64,000 nt of DNA from Chiua virens (lineage: Eukaryota; Basidiomycota; Agaricomycetes; Boletales; Boletaceae). The stretch is from assembly GCA_019787685.1 (NCBI GenBank), contig JAHNUO010000012.1, positions 1,302,001 to 1,366,000 of the forward strand, given 5' to 3'. The notes under the pieces were generated by a model. It ran no database searches. It saw nothing but the letters and a program-made list of their open reading frames with translations, and was not told the origin of the DNA. Shown in pieces: positions 1-12,184 of the stretch (positions are counted from its first letter, which is position 1; each line of letters starts with the position of its first letter). The position numbers were made by a program, and so were the translations under genes.

Positions 1-2
1 GT

Positions 3-170
3 ATATATGATGACGTGCTCAGTTCGGACGCTCTGAAAGAAATCGCTTGGGATGCACCCGAACAAACGCCCGAACACCTCGTGATGCCTTACGCACTGTC
101 AAGGTGTCCACCGGATCAACTTGACCTAAAAGTCAACCACCTGTACTCTCCAACTCGATCTGTGCCCTGA
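3..170 (+). CDS. 3' end of an unrecognised protein-coding gene (partial)
   Basis: An open frame enters from the left edge and runs 55 codons to TGA at 168-170. Its composition looks like real coding sequence: acidic then polar, with no low-complexity bias, ending in ...HLYSPTRSVP. No family is recognised from so short a C-terminus. The start and most of the gene lie outside the window, and an intron boundary within the piece cannot be excluded. A coding 3' end is moderately likely; its identity is unknown. Confidence 0.5.
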   Translation: MYDDVLSSDALKEIAWDAPEQTPEHLVMPYALSRCPPDQLDLKVNHLYSPTRSVP

Positions 171-809
171 AAACGCCCTGGCGCACAACGCAAGGGTTCA
201 AAGCAATGTCGTCTATCGACAAAATTATCAAAATACAATTCCCCGATCGTCCTAAAACTTTCTTCACGCCACATATTTCTTTCCAATTCACTTGCCGCTC
301 GTCTCATCCACACGTTTTATGAATTTCCTCTCCTGTTCTTCCCTGTGTGTATTCACCGTAGTATGAAATAAGACCTCATACAACCCCGTTTTCTCGTTGC
401 CATTCGAGTGCAGACGAACTACGCCGTCCGATCATTTCTTCTCTCCCCGATGTCACTTGCCTTCCGTTCGTGCGACAACGTCCCTCTTCAGATAGAATCG
501 ATAACGAGCATAGATTACCAGTATAGCCACGACTGAGTCCTTAATACAGCAACACAAGGTGCGTTACAAACAAGAGAGGAAAGTTGACATGCAGAGGAAC
601 GTGCATCAGAGGTTAGGATCCAACAGGAGAGAATACATGACGAACACAACACACAGAGAGAAAAAGACATTTATAAACACATACATTGTCGTCGTCCACA
701 GCACCTATCCATGAAAAGTGCGTGCGCAAAGTTCGTGAATGAGAGGGGAGCATGCAGTCGTCACGAAAAAAACACAACATCACATCAAGTCTGCACAACG
801 ACACATGCG
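171..809. other. Intergenic, presumably 3' UTRs
   Basis: This stretch lies between the end of the partial plus-strand gene and the stop of the minus-strand exonuclease gene, so it is probably occupied by two convergent 3' UTRs. Only short frames without recognisable content are present. Confidence 0.4.
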
Positions 810-1942
810 TCAGCCTGCTCGGAAAAAGGCGTGAATGAAACTTACATAGGATGTAACATTAACCCAAGAAACCGGATAATTCACTTGCTTGATCAATAAC
901 TTGATCTGACAGACCCGACACAGGTTCGTCCTTGCCACGATCTTCCTCCCTCGTTTATCGATCGTGAAACAACGGAGCGACTGCAACCGGTGACAGCCAT
1001 GACACGGCACGGTCACACCGCGGGGCTCGCGGAGGACGTCGAGCGGCAGCACAGCACAAGACCCAAACACATCGTCATCGGAGAGACGACCCTGGTGGTA
1101 AAGCGAGTAAGCGTAGCGCATGCTTTGGTCGACGAGGCCGTCGTAGTTGAGGAGCGTGATCCAAGATTGAGCTTTGAAGTGCTCGTAGAGTGCCGCCATC
1201 ATTTCAATGTCGTGTGCTGCGTACTGTAGGAGTTGTAGTACGAGCGGTCGTTCGAGCCATACCATTGACCCATTGGCCTTGTGCATCGCGACGACCTGTG
1301 CTAAAATAAAAGGACGACACCGAGTTGGGGTCAGCAAGCGGTGACATGGAAAGCGATTGCAAAGAGGGAGGGGAAGAAGGAGATAGACTCACGGTCCTTG
1401 CCTGTCGTCAGCAACTGTGCCTCTCTCAGACACGCGTCCATCCCCTGCAAGTTATGGACGCCAACGAACAAATCAGGGTTCTGTTTGATAAGGGGCAGCG
1501 GCAGACGCCGGCCGCGAGCAGCGAGACGCGCGATGCGCTTCCACTCCTTTTCGCCGCGCAGCGACGAACGGGACTCGATCTCCGCGAGCTGGAGGTCGAG
1601 GATGCCTTGGAGAGCGACGCCGTACGCGGCGCAGATTTCGAGAAAGTCGTTTCGGCAGTCCCACATGACCTTCTTCACAGAGAAGTCTGCGAGAAGGTTG
1701 AGGATGGGACGGAGGGCGGCCAGAGCGGGGGGAGATCTGAGTACGAGGACGTCGAAGACGAAAATGTGCTCTGCATTGGGAGTGCCGATGCACATGAGGG
1801 AGAGGACGCCGTCTATCGCGCCGAGGTTCTTGCCTTCGCAGTCGATGATGAGAAAGGGAGATCTGACGAGAATGTAGGCAGCATAAGTGATGGTAGGTAT
1901 GTTGGCACAATAAGTGTATCTGGTTGAACTTGGGACTGGCAT
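810..1942 (-). CDS. 3'-5' exonuclease domain protein (DEDD type) with C-terminal Cys pairs
   Basis: Two exons (1942-1393 and 1300-810) joined by a 92-nt intron (GTGAGT...TTTTAG) give about 346 residues in consistent phase. The three exonuclease motifs are visible: Exo I LLIDCEG-like (IIDCEGKNLG), Exo II around VMWDCRNDF, and Exo III in LLQYAAHDIEMM. Two Asp/Glu metal ligands come from motif I and one Asp each from II and III. The C-terminus has CHGC and CRVC pairs that could bind zinc. The RNase D/Egalitarian-like fold degrades nucleic acid from the 3' end, but the substrate of this fungal branch is not known to me. The chosen ATG at 1942 lies just before the conserved domain; another in-frame ATG is at 1978. 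The last residues after CRVC may be altered by an unseen splice. The gene is followed upstream by SEC61B on the same strand. Confidence 0.75.
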
Positions 1943-2098
1943 AGTTTCATCTGAATGGTGGTCAGTCACACGAGGCATACAATACAGTCCTTGCGCAGCA
2001 AACCATGTCAGGCAATACCCCCTATTTTGCACTCTGACGTATATTTAGCACAACGAGCTCACACCGTAGCATAAAAGGCACAATAGGTAAAAAATCCA

Positions 2099-2549
2099 TT
2101 ACTTGGTGAACGACCGTATCATTTTAGCGGAAATGTGTAAGAAGAAGATGGACCCAATGAATGCAAGCGAAAGGATGAGTACTACATAGGGATCACTAGA
2201 CGATCGAGCGTTAGCGAAGGCGTTGTGTCAGAGAAGAACACGTACACACGGAGTCCCGGCGAGTCGTCCGTGTAGAGCTTGAGCATCGTCCCTGACGAAC
2301 CACCTGCACCGGCTGCGCGAGTCGAATTGGGTTTTTGCACCTGTGAACCAGCTGCGCGACGACTGCAAACACGTTCAGAATATTTACAAAGAGGTTGCCG
2401 ATGTGCACATACCGGATCTGTGCGCCAGGTGGTCTGGCGACGGCGTTTGCCTTGCCGTTTGACGGGCTGTGTGCACGGGTCGAGGCATCTGAGTCGGACT
2501 AGGAGACAGTCAATGACGAAAAAACAACGAGCTTGTTGAACCGCACCAT
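2099..2549 (-). CDS. SEC61B: Sec61 beta subunit (Sbh1-like) of the ER translocon
   Basis: Four exons (2549-2547, 2498-2413, 2362-2246, 2195-2099) give 100 residues, the usual length of the family. The first coding exon is only ATG, followed by intron GTGCGG...CTCCTAG. The product has a Ser/Asp-rich N-terminus, the family signature region GGSSGTMLKLYTDD, then a single C-terminal transmembrane helix beginning DPYVVLILSLAF and a short basic end (IRSFTK). As a tail-anchored subunit of the Sec61 complex it sits in the ER membrane and assists co-translational translocation. Phases agree across all introns. The start codon is 175 bp from that of the divergent R-SNARE gene, so the two probably share a promoter. 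Identification is firm; no single unbroken frame covers the gene. Confidence 0.93.
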
Positions 2550-2724
2550 AGTTTCGAGTTGTACAAGTTCAAGTCGAGCGTGTCTTCAAAATGTTGTCGT
2601 GTCATTACCGTGGGAACTCACACGATGAGCCTCCGAAGAACATCATCGGAACTTCCTTTTTAAGGAATGGATGGCATTGCCATGAGCTGTGGAGTTTGAT
2701 GCGGTTGTGCACTGACTTGCAAGA
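2550..2724. promoter_or_regulatory. Probable bidirectional promoter between SEC61B and the R-SNARE gene
   Basis: Only 175 bp separate the two divergent ATG codons (2549 minus, 2725 plus), so both promoters and 5' UTRs must fit here or overlap. No clear TATA box is seen. The assignment rests on gene orientation only. Confidence 0.5.
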
Positions 2725-3618
2725 ATGTCGCTGGTGTGTTTATGAAACTTCTCGTAGAACGTCCTTTGACTTCCTTTATAGCTGACTGCCCTTGTAGCAC
2801 GAGGCTCCGTCGTGCTTGCAGAATACCAGGAACCCGGCGGACGTGACTTTACACAAGGCATGACTCAACATCTTTCACGTCCGCCATCCTGACCGCCTTC
2901 CGCAGCGACTCAAACAATCTTACCAAAGATACCTCCCAACGACAGCAAACTCACCTATGTCTGGGACCAATACCTCTTCCACTACATCTCTGAAGGCGGG
3001 TTCGTCTACCTCGTCATGGCAGACGACGCAGCCGGTCGGTAAGCACCCAGCACGCTCATCGCCGACGATGCTCATCACGCCGCGGATGACAGTAAAACGC
3101 CATTTGCATTTCTAGTCGATTTGCAACGCAAGGTATGTCCCCCACCTCGTGTCTCCCACATGTCCGATCCGCCCGTCCGATCTGATCCCCAACCCGACTT
3201 CTTTCCACAGTTCACCGAACTCCCCTCCTCGTCCTCGGCGGTGCTTAGCTCTACCCCCGCCTACAGCCTCCAAGGCTCTTTTTCGCCAACCATCGCCGCC
3301 CTCATGCACGCCTACAACACCAACCCGCCCGTCGACCAAGTTGCACGCGCCCAAGCAGAACTCGACCACGTCAAAGACATCATGGTCAAAAACGTCGAAC
3401 AGATCCTCAGCCGTGGCGAACGCATCGAGCTCCTCGTCGACAAGACCGACACCATGGCCACCCAGGCGACCGCATTCCGCCGGGGCGCACGGACTGTGCG
3501 GAGGCAGATGTGGTGGAAAAATAGCAAGATTATGGCATTGACGGTCATCGTCACGTTGTTGGTCTTGTACATCTTGGTCGCCCAGTTTTGTGGGGCAGCG
3601 CTGCAGTGTGTTACGTGA
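2725..3618 (+). CDS. VAMP7/Nyv1-like longin R-SNARE (synaptobrevin family)
   Basis: Five exons (2725-2733, 2782-2857, 2906-3038, 3093-3132, 3211-3618) give 221 residues, the normal length for VAMP7-type SNAREs. The N-terminal longin domain starts MSL/LTALVARGSVVLAEY and continues with KIPPNDSKLTYVWDQYLFHY. The R-SNARE helix (about residues 125-185) carries the zero-layer Arg in ILSRGERIELL. A C-terminal membrane anchor (TVIVTLLVLYILVAQF) follows. The protein would act in fusion at vacuolar or endosomal membranes, by homology. The second intron begins with GC rather than GT (CACAAG|GCATGA, ending CGCAG); the GC donor gives the conserved continuation DFTQATQTIL, whereas a GT donor at 2842 would remove it. 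The start is supported by the family pattern MSL followed at once by the longin strand. SEC61B is divergent upstream. Confidence 0.9.
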
Positions 3619-4236
3619 ACTGGACTATGGTGGACACTATTGGTTTGGAGTTTTGTTTTTATTGTATCATGGTTAATTCTTATGCTGATGTACGCCCCCC
3701 GTTCATGTATGTATTATTCCGTCATTTCCATGAATCTTGTGTTGGAGATCACAATCTCGACTTACAGCCATTGCTTACATAACCGTAGGTCCGTGGTTTT
3801 TACCTTGGTGACTACATGAGTGACAACATGTTTCATCATTGATGTTTTATTTTCTGACGAGACTAATCATTACAATATAACACAAGGAAAGGGGTTTCCC
3901 AAAGCGTACAGACAAGACAGTACATACACAGCGTCGTGACGACAACAACTAACACCACACAGCGCATGATCAGGACAAGGTATCGCGATTGCGTTAATAC
4001 ATTACTTGGCCATCATCAACCGAACGCCCACGCAACGTTCGGCCGAGCAGGCCTGTATACAACATGATGAACAAAGAAGCCATGAACCGATGAGAAATCA
4101 CACAAGGAGAAGTGAAGAAAAAGGACACTCATGCATTCTAGGAGTCCGAATGTTGCGAACAGAGGGAGAAAAACACGAGGAAGGGAAAGGGGGTGAATAC
4201 ATTAGCGAAACCAAAACGAGGTCGGCAAGAGTCGGT
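3619..4236. other. Intergenic between convergent genes
   Basis: No coding pattern is supported. The stretch presumably holds the 3' UTRs of the R-SNARE gene (plus) and the first RING gene (minus). Confidence 0.4.
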
Positions 4237-6253
4237 TCACGCCAACGTCGCAGTTGGGGCTTTGGTTTGACTCTTGCTACCGCCATAGTCGTGAGATCGA
4301 TGGCGACTGAGGTGATAGGCATCTGCCGAGACGTTCGTGGCATCCTTGAGCGAATTGGACAGGGTAGACGCTTCGCGCAGACGACGCCGTTCCTTTTCGA
4401 GCCTCTCGAGCCTCTCCTTCTCCAATTGCATCGCCACATCGCTGGCACGCACCAACGGCTTCCGGTCAAGTGCATTGCTAGCCTCGTCAGGGTAATGCGC
4501 GATCGCGGTCGACGACGAACTGGGGAGTTGTGCCGTCGAAGAGGGGCGAGAGGGAGTCGTGAGACGCGAGATGGGTCGTGGGAGCGTTGGTTCCAGGAAA
4601 TCCGTGCGTTGCATGTGTGCGTGGAGTGACGACGTGGGTTTAGGGCTGTCAAGAAGATCGTGGAGCCGTGACACGAGGTGATCTTTCGTCACCTCAGTTG
4701 TTGAATCCCGTCGTTTGAGATCTGTCATCTCGCGGGTAAAGGTGTCCTTGTTCGGACGGGGACCTTGTATCGCCATGCGATCCCCAGAGTGGCGACGGGG
4801 AGGTGACGGGGGTCGGCTGCTCATCACAACGTCGTCTCGTGGCTTGGAGCACGAGATATTTGATGGCCAGCGATCAGCGGTGACGGACATGGCCATGTCA
4901 CTCGACTGGCGAGACGGCGGTGTCCGAGATGGTATAGGTATGGGCTCTACTTTGTTTGGCTGTGGTTGAAGGTGTGCAGGGAATGGATACGCCATCGCGG
5001 TGGCGTTGCCGGAATCCTCAAGCTCAGACTCTGGCTCGGTCTCCTCTTGGATAGGCGACTTGACTCGCTTTGCCTTGACGATGTCATCCTGGTCAGAGTC
5101 ATCGGCAAGGGCCATCAAGGAAGGCGCAGTCGACATCAATGGTGCAGTCACCTCTACTAGAGGTGACAGGTGGAAATCGCAATCGTCGTCGATGACTTTG
5201 CCTTTGGCCATCTCCACTTTAGACAGAGTCAGGTCTCCCTTGCCCGAGTAGGAACGCTTAGGCCCGTAGAAATACTGAAGCTCCACCGCCCGAGGAGGTG
5301 GAGGCATTGTCATCCCACTCGAACGCAATCGTTCGAGTTCCTCACGTAAAGACCGGCATTCTTGGTTCACAGATTCCATCTGAAAACGGGTCTTGAGCGG
5401 ATAAAGCGAATATAACGTGTCTACTTACTTGGCTACAACCAAGATGTTAGCGACAGATAAGGAATAATAACGGAATACCTACCCTTTCCAAAAACTGTTC
5501 ATTTGATCATAATGATCCCTGAGACTTTTCTCAATGGCAAGCGCGGTGTCTTTCTCATCGCGACTCGTCCGTTCCAGATCCTCGTACTTGACCTGGAAGC
5601 GCTTCAAGTCCTGACGTCAAGCGATCACGTATCTCGTCGCGTGTGGCACTAGTTTCACGCAACTGATCCGCTTGCGCGACCAGCTTCCTCTGTGCCTCCA
5701 ACAAATTATGTAGTAAAAGGCAACTGACCCTGACAGGGGTGTACTATCACAAAGCGAAGGGAAAAGAAGGGATGCATGAGACGGGGCGACCAGGGAACAG
5801 AAACCATGGGACCCACCTGATTCCCAGGCAGTGACTTGTAGTACGCTCTACACTCATCGATGACCCTCCGAATCTCGTTCACCTTTCCACCCTCTTTGAC
5901 GATACGCGCAATGTCGTCGAGCAGGCGTTGAGACTCGTTGTCAATCTGGGGTGCGACGACGGATTCCGAGGACGATTCGGCCTGAGTGGGTCCTATGGAG
6001 GCATCGCGGTCGACGTGAAGCTTGCGGATGTCGCGGGGTGAGAACCGTTCGCGACAAAGGGGACATTTGTGCTGCATGAGGTGGTCGAGACATCTGACGA
6101 GGGACGTTGAGCTGATGGCCGTCCGCCCCAGAGACGATGGACTCACTTTTGGCAAAAGACATGACCGCACGTGATAGCATGGGGGACGTTGGCCCCAGAG
6201 GTGTAACACTCGAGACAGACGTCGCACGTCGAGTTGAGGCCGAGCACCAGCAT
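4237..6253 (-). CDS. RING-HC / coiled-coil / disordered-tail protein, paralogue 1
   Basis: Exons: 6253-6147, 6093-5817, about 5695-5483, a 4-nt microexon 5432-5429, and 5379-4237; about 580 residues. The first two exons encode a RING-HC finger (CDVCLECY..., CGHVFCQKCL, CPLCRERF) followed by a helical linker with conserved Trp/Tyr-rich end. The third encodes a coiled coil (KYEDLERTSRDEKD...). The last is a Ser/Pro/Arg-rich, probably disordered tail. RING-HC proteins are usually E3 ubiquitin ligases; substrate unknown. Two paralogues with the same intron plan lie at 8.7-11.5 and 22.9-24.4 kb. The third exon has a frame conflict: codons before and after CGTCAG at about 5620 are one base out, compatible with one inserted base, or a 70-nt internal intron. 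The RING identification is firm; exon 3 is not. Confidence 0.75.
5429..5432 (-). other. 4-nt microexon (CCAA) of RING paralogue 1
   Basis: The bases lie between TTGTAG and GTAAGT. Skipping them would break the frame: the exon before ends in phase 2 and the exon after starts in phase 0, and two plus four bases restore it. Confidence 0.65.
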
Positions 6254-8706
6254 GATGAAGAATTGAAAGGGACTGGTTAAGGACCCTTTCTAAGGAGTTG
6301 GAAACAAAGAACGAGGGAGTAAACGGCGGATATAAAGAACGGGCGGCTCTACAGCCTGGCCAAGTACGCGTGTTGGCCTGGATTAGTGCAAGCACCGAGC
6401 AAAGGGCATTTTCAACATTAGGCCCCTGCCAACATTATAAGGCAGGCACGAGGCTGCTAAGCGACGTGAGATCGAAGCTGGTTACATACATACATGTAAC
6501 TTGCTGGCCGGCCCATCAGAAATCAGGTATGTGACGGATAAGGTCATTTGAACTCAGTTTAACGCACCTAGTTCATTTCGGGCGTTCTGGGATAATGGGG
6601 CGAATGGCCATACCGTCGGAAAATCCCTGCCTGTTGGGAGGCGGGTATCTAAGCCTATTACCGGCCCGTGACTCGTTATCCTCGTGTTTCCAGCATGCTC
6701 AAACGCTTTGACCAGCATTAATCCAGTGTGCCTTGCTGTGCGTGCCTTCGGAACAACGTAGACAATGTCGTTCTCCACGTTGTTTATCATAATTCTTGAC
6801 GTTGAACGTTGAACGGCCATGCTGTATGAGCTCAAGGCTTGCAAGTTGATCGTGGGATGGAGGATAGATTTGGATGAGGCGGTGCCGTTGAACGTGCCAA
6901 ATTGTTGTCCTTGTACGATCCTTAGCACTAAGTATTCACCTAGAGCATTTCATTCTTGATTGCATTCCGGAGACATCGCAAAGACCGCAACAACCCGCAC
7001 GGAATGGAGCGACGGTCTGGGACGGAGGATCATCCCGTCCGGAGATGGCCAGCAATTAATATTTCCCATTTCTTTTTCCAACGACATTCATCGATAATTC
7101 CCCGGACACTTCCGCTGAGAGGCTTGTACGGCGGTAGATTTGACATGCGAACAATGTGTGGCAAGCACACGTTTCTCGGCGGCAAACAGCCTGATTCGAA
7201 TGCACTGTACAGGTACCACCGCCATACGTTCGCTTTCGGATCTCTCAGATAATAATATTTCCGCGCTTTTTTGGGACATGCCGTTGCTGGAAATCCTTGG
7301 GTCCGATTCCCCACACTAACGGATTCAAGTTATAGTATCTGCTTCCGACGTCTCTCTCTCTGCTTCTCTCCCCTTTCCTCCCAGCGCCCTTCGTCGTCTG
7401 TCACACCAGCGATGGCACCGGACCCCCCTTTTGCCGGCACATCAGCTTGGGCGGCTCGGAATGCACCACATTCTGAACGTCCTGAATCACCCCCTAGATC
7501 AGCGTCGCGTAGGCCCCACCTAGACTGACGCTTCCCTCATCTTTGCTCGGGTCCCCGCATTCCAGATCCGCGGATACGAGATGACAATTGTCGTATAGCC
7601 GACCCGAATACCCACCTTTTTCAATCCCCTTCGATATCGATCCACGGCTCAAGCTGAATGAGTCGTTGCCAATCCGTAACAGAACGCTCTTAGGAGACGG
7701 CACAGCTCCATACCGTCTGATGGTGACTGACACCTGTGCCACTTTGAGAGCCCGGTCGAGCAGTATGATACAGCGATTGATGGTTTGCTCCACAAGCCGC
7801 TCATCCGAGGGTGTTTATCGTCTACATATCAGATGATCAAATAAGCATGGACGAAACACCGGGCGATCATCTGCCCCAAGCACTATGTCACCGATAGGCA
7901 CCATTACACGAGTGACTTCAAGTGTGGCGGGTGGCGTTTACATACGACGTTCGCAATCGTTCAGCGCTGCGGTCAGATCAGATGTGGCACAGGAAAAGCA
8001 TGAGAATATCAGAAAACGAGATCTGGACGACGAACGCAAACCATCATCTCCTGGTGCCCAGCGCAAGGGACCAAGGGTGCAAAAAGTAGGAAAGAAGAGA
8101 ACCATTCATAATACTAGTCGGAACTTCACATCCTACCGTCACAAGACGACCGAGAAAGTTGGCAATTGTCGTGCGAAACATCGGAAGTTCCATTCCAAAC
8201 GGCATGTTCAAAGAGAAAACGAAACAAACGAAAGGAAAGAACAAGGAACACGAAAAATCCTTATCGATGGTCACGAGCAGTCTTCGAGATCGGGCTGGAT
8301 AGGCATTCTGTTCGCACGAACAACTGCGGTCCTTCTGCCATCGGGGGATTGGGAGCCTCGTGGGGCCTGGTTCATAGTTCGGGGTTGGTTTTAATCAAGG
8401 GGGGCCGCCCATCTTGGGCCTTGGAGCAGAACCGTATTCATATCGTATCACATATCCATGACTCGACTCTTTGGTCGTCGCTTCTCACCTTCTTGTTCCA
8501 GGAATAATAACGAACCGTATCACAGGGAGATAACTGGACTATACTAAAACAGATATAACAATACACAAATACCTCCACAACATGAGAGAACAACGGAAAG
8601 GATGAGTGTCTATACTTGTCGTCACCGCAACCAGGCAACGAGAAAGAAACGAAAAAGTGCAAGAAATCAGATAGAATCCAAGAATTCCCGGAGTGAAGTT
8701 GTCTAC
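6254..8706. other. Long stretch without a supportable gene
   Basis: Several frames of 60-170 codons overlap on both strands, but none shows a domain, a coherent intron plan, or a paralogue elsewhere in the window. A pyrimidine-rich part near 7340-7420 leads to an ATG at 7412 whose frame (Pro/Ser/Arg-rich) soon ends; it may be a decayed or unrecognised gene start. The part next to 8706 is probably the 3' UTR of RING paralogue 2. Confidence 0.35.
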
Positions 8707-11459
8707 TCATGCTCGATTGGCCCATAAGTGTATAATGTTGGGACCACCGACAATCGGTGTAGGTGCAATGATTTCAGGTCCAGATGGAGCTGAAAACGCA
8801 TGATTTGGAAACGAGGCATCAAAATGCAGAGATAACGCATTCGCGCTGGTGATATTAGCGGCGTTGGCAGCCCTGTGGCTGTCAGCACGCAAAGCCTCCG
8901 CGAGGCTTGATTGCGGTGCGTAGCGACTGTGGTCATCCGCCCCTTCCCTCCTCCTCGCACGGGGTTGGCGGTCTTGTCGTCCCTCTGATGCTTGTGGGAT
9001 CCTCTCCGACGTGCTCCGGTGATGCAGTGTCGTGCTCTCCTCGACGCGGCCGTTGCGCGAACCCGAGTAGTCCCCTTCGTCCTCCCTGATAAGCCCCAAG
9101 CCTGATACATCCGATCCCGAGCCAGGTAAACTGCCTGTAATGGTAGGTGTCTCTGTCCCACCGTCCCCCCCTTCGCTAGCAACGTTATCGCCAACGTCCT
9201 CGCGTCTTGTGTATGATTCGTTCGCAACACTTCCTTGCCCCCTGATCCCACCACCGTTGTGAAGTCCGACGAGCATTCCAAGACTGCCCATGCTACCCAT
9301 GCTGACGCCATCCCCGGAAAGCGTCTGTACGGTGCCCCACGTGGTCTCGCTCCTAGGACTCTCATTGTCAGCCGCAAGGGGTGCAGTAACCCCACTCGCA
9401 GCTCTCTGGGGTCTCATCAAATCATTGTTATCAATGACCTGGTGACGCTGGGCACCTTCAGTCACAGTGCGACGGACGCCGAGAACAGGGTTAACCGTCT
9501 GCAAAGGGACGCGCCGCACGCCACTATTCAGCGGTATGTCGAGGAGGGGCTGATCACCTGGCCTCCGTGCCGATCGTCCCGTTTCGACTACCATTGTCGT
9601 GTTTCTCCTAGTAAGCCGCGCAGGTCGGCTCACCGGTGTAGCATCTTCATCCGGGGTCGATACAGTCCCGGTCACGCTCGGTTGTGGCACTCCCATCAAA
9701 CCCAAGCCACCAATTGGTTCGACAGGTGATTCTTGCACAGGAAGGCCATCTACCCGATCAGAACGATTGCTGTTGAATGACGACGATGGGAATGTGGTAG
9801 ACTCGCTAACAATCTGGAAACCGGACTCGTACCCAGAACCGTAGCCCTGGAGGTAGGCTTCTGCGGAGGCGAGACGTGCATTCACGGTCGGCCGTTGGTC
9901 CACGGAGCCGCCACTAATAACACCACTTGTACCACCCACACGGACCCTCCTATGAGTATCGCGAACCTCCCTTTCTTCATCCGACCTCACTTCGACAACC
10001 GGATGATAGGCCCAACTGGGGGCTGGAGAGGGAGCGGGAACGCCACGTTGTGGCCGCTGTGTGCCAGCAACGACTTGCGATCTCCCATCCACGCTCGCGT
10101 ATCTCGCCTCAGTAACACCCGTTCGACTGGATTCCACATGCTGTCTCCTTCCTTCTTTGGGGTGATTAATCCCGTTGACTTCCTGGGTTGAGGGTCTTCC
10201 TGCTTCGTTCATCTTCAGGTGGAACCTCGGCGTGCCGTGCACGTGGAATGGGGGCTGGTTGTGCAATCGGGACAGGGGGCATATATTGGGTATGAGGTGC
10301 TCCGCCATAAGGGGTAACCGGCGGATAGCCGTTGGAAGTGGTCGCAGTAGAAGTGGGTTGTATCCTCGGAGGAGGCGGAGGGTATGGTACAGCAGTCAAA
10401 AGTGGGTCGGATGAATCCGCGCTCCCACCAGGCCATGCGAACGGAGGAAATCGGTCAAGAGGTAATGGTTCAGGTGGTGGTGGGAGGGGATTAGAGGGGT
10501 TACAATAAGGTTGTTGTTGGTTGTCACCACCGCGGAGGGAATCAATTACGGCATGAAGCCGAGACAACTGAAAAACATGAGTGGTGCCTTGCTGTCGCTC
10601 AGAATTATCTCGACTCACTTCCCTGTTGACAAATGTATCAACGCCATCGCTATATAGATGGGGCGACGGGAAGCACATACATTGCATGTTTACTCTCAAT
10701 CTCGTTGATTCTTCCCAACAGGCTTTCCTCTATCGCTCGAGACGTTTTTGAGTCTTGGTGGGCGTTCCGCCGGTGGAGTTTGAACTCGCGACGAACACGA
10801 CGGTATTCTGCAGACTCTCGTTCATTGAGCTCTTGCAAGGCCTTGTATCTCTGGAGAGCGGCCAACGCGATACGCAATGGGCCATGCTAACTCGTGGGAC
10901 ATGTGAGAACGTCGTCACAGAGAGCGGAACAAGTCGGATCCGAGGACCAACCCGCCGGTATGGCCCCATGGCCCCACACCCGACACATGGAGACCTCGAT
11001 CGACTATAGGAGAATGCATTTACACTCACAGATTCCTCGTCAGGGGAATTCTTGGTAAGCCACTCTTCGACTTCGGTGACGACCTCGATGATTTCAACGT
11101 CAGGAACGTCCTCGCCGGACACGAGTGAGACACGTTGGAGGAGTTGCGCAGCTTCTGCCTTGATCGATTGTTCGACCACGCTGTCGAGCTCGGGTGGGCC
11201 TGCTACGTGCAGTTTCTTAACCCGGTCTGGCTGGAACGATTTTCGGCAGAGAGGACATGCACTCGGGAAGAGATTCCGAAGACAGCTGTGAGCCAAGGAT
11301 AATCAGCTGAGTACGATCGGGAAGTTCTGTAGGGATTACCCACGTGAGACAGAAAATATGACCGCACGCTATGGCGTGGGGTGAATTAGCGGGTTCAGAG
11401 GATATAATGTATGGATCCAAGCAGACGTCACAGAGGCTGGCGGGGTGAATTACGAGCAT
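8707..11459 (-). CDS. RING-HC / coiled-coil / long disordered-tail protein, paralogue 2
   Basis: Exons: 11459-11344, 11285-11030, 10886-10681, a 4-nt microexon 10622-10619, then 10567 to 8707. The RING finger is CDVCLDPY..., CGHIFCLTCL, CPLCRKSF, followed by a conserved linker ending EVEEWLTK, a coiled coil (LQRYKALQELNERESAEYRR), a Pro-rich stretch and a long Ser/Thr/Gly-rich tail ending GGPNIIHLWANRA. Phases agree up to the last exon, where the frame must move by one base between about 10308 and 10166: either a 43-nt intron with a weak donor (10225-10183) or one inserted base. With the intron the protein is about 799 residues, much longer than the paralogues because of its tail. Probable E3 ligase by fold; partners unknown. 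Confidence 0.75.
10619..10622 (-). other. 4-nt microexon (GGAA) of RING paralogue 2
   Basis: The bases lie between CAACAG and GTGAGT. The preceding exon ends in phase 2 (AT|GTATGT) and the next starts in phase 0 (TTG TCT CGG), exactly as in the other two paralogues. Confidence 0.7.
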
Positions 11460-12184
11460 CGCAAATACGAAAAATTGAGGAAATAGAACCAGAAACGGCC
11501 GTCGAGGCTGATATCACCACATAGCATAAACGTGCAAACAGCGAGGACGCTCAGTTCCAGGTGCAAGGGTTCCCGCTTGCCCTTCCTGCTGACTCATCAC
11601 CCGTATTTGGCAAGTACTGTCGTTCACGCTCCCCAATCATCCCCGCGTCACCTCTTCTAGTGTCCTAACGGAATCGAAAAGTGGTCTAATCAGCCTTGTG
11701 GCGCCGACTGGCGGAGAGTAGGCGGAAACATCTCTCACTTGAATCCATGTGGACCTCCAGATGAGAGAATTCTCAATTATCGCTTCTTCCGCATAGCCTG
11801 TACCTGACGCAGTGACGCTGCGAGGACTTCCAGGAAAACAGTGTCGAATCAGTTTGAATGAAAAACGGAATTGTACAATTTTCACACTATCCGTACAGTG
11901 CCAATTCCACTGATAGCTCTGCTACGGAAACCTGTCGACGATTTGCGTGTAAAGATGGCGAGACGAACAAAGACAATTCACACCTCAAGCTTCAAGGCTC
12001 TTCCGAACAACCAATTCTGGTCGACATACTGCATTGCACGAAAACAGTTCAATGTTTCATACACATATGCATTACATACAAATCTGTTCAACTGGCACGA
12101 TTCTCGCAACAAGCAAAGAAACTAGAATGCATAAGGTCAGCATTGAGGTTCCACTGCATAGTCACCCGTGATTGCCCCTCGCGC
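11460..12184. other. Intergenic, nothing supportable
   Basis: This is the upstream region of RING paralogue 2 and the downstream region of the F-box relic. Frames here are short and overlapping and show no recognisable content. Confidence 0.35.

Noticed and set aside
1325..1927. 200-codon plus-strand frame
   Set aside because: Opposite the first exon of the exonuclease gene, whose Exo motifs establish the minus strand as coding.
2279..2539. 86-codon plus frame and 65-codon minus frame
   Set aside because: They cover parts of the spliced SEC61B gene in wrong frames; the joined exons explain the region.
4006..4629. 207-codon plus-strand Arg-rich frame
   Set aside because: It overlaps the tail exon of RING paralogue 1 on the opposite strand and shows no domain; the minus-strand model has conserved exons.
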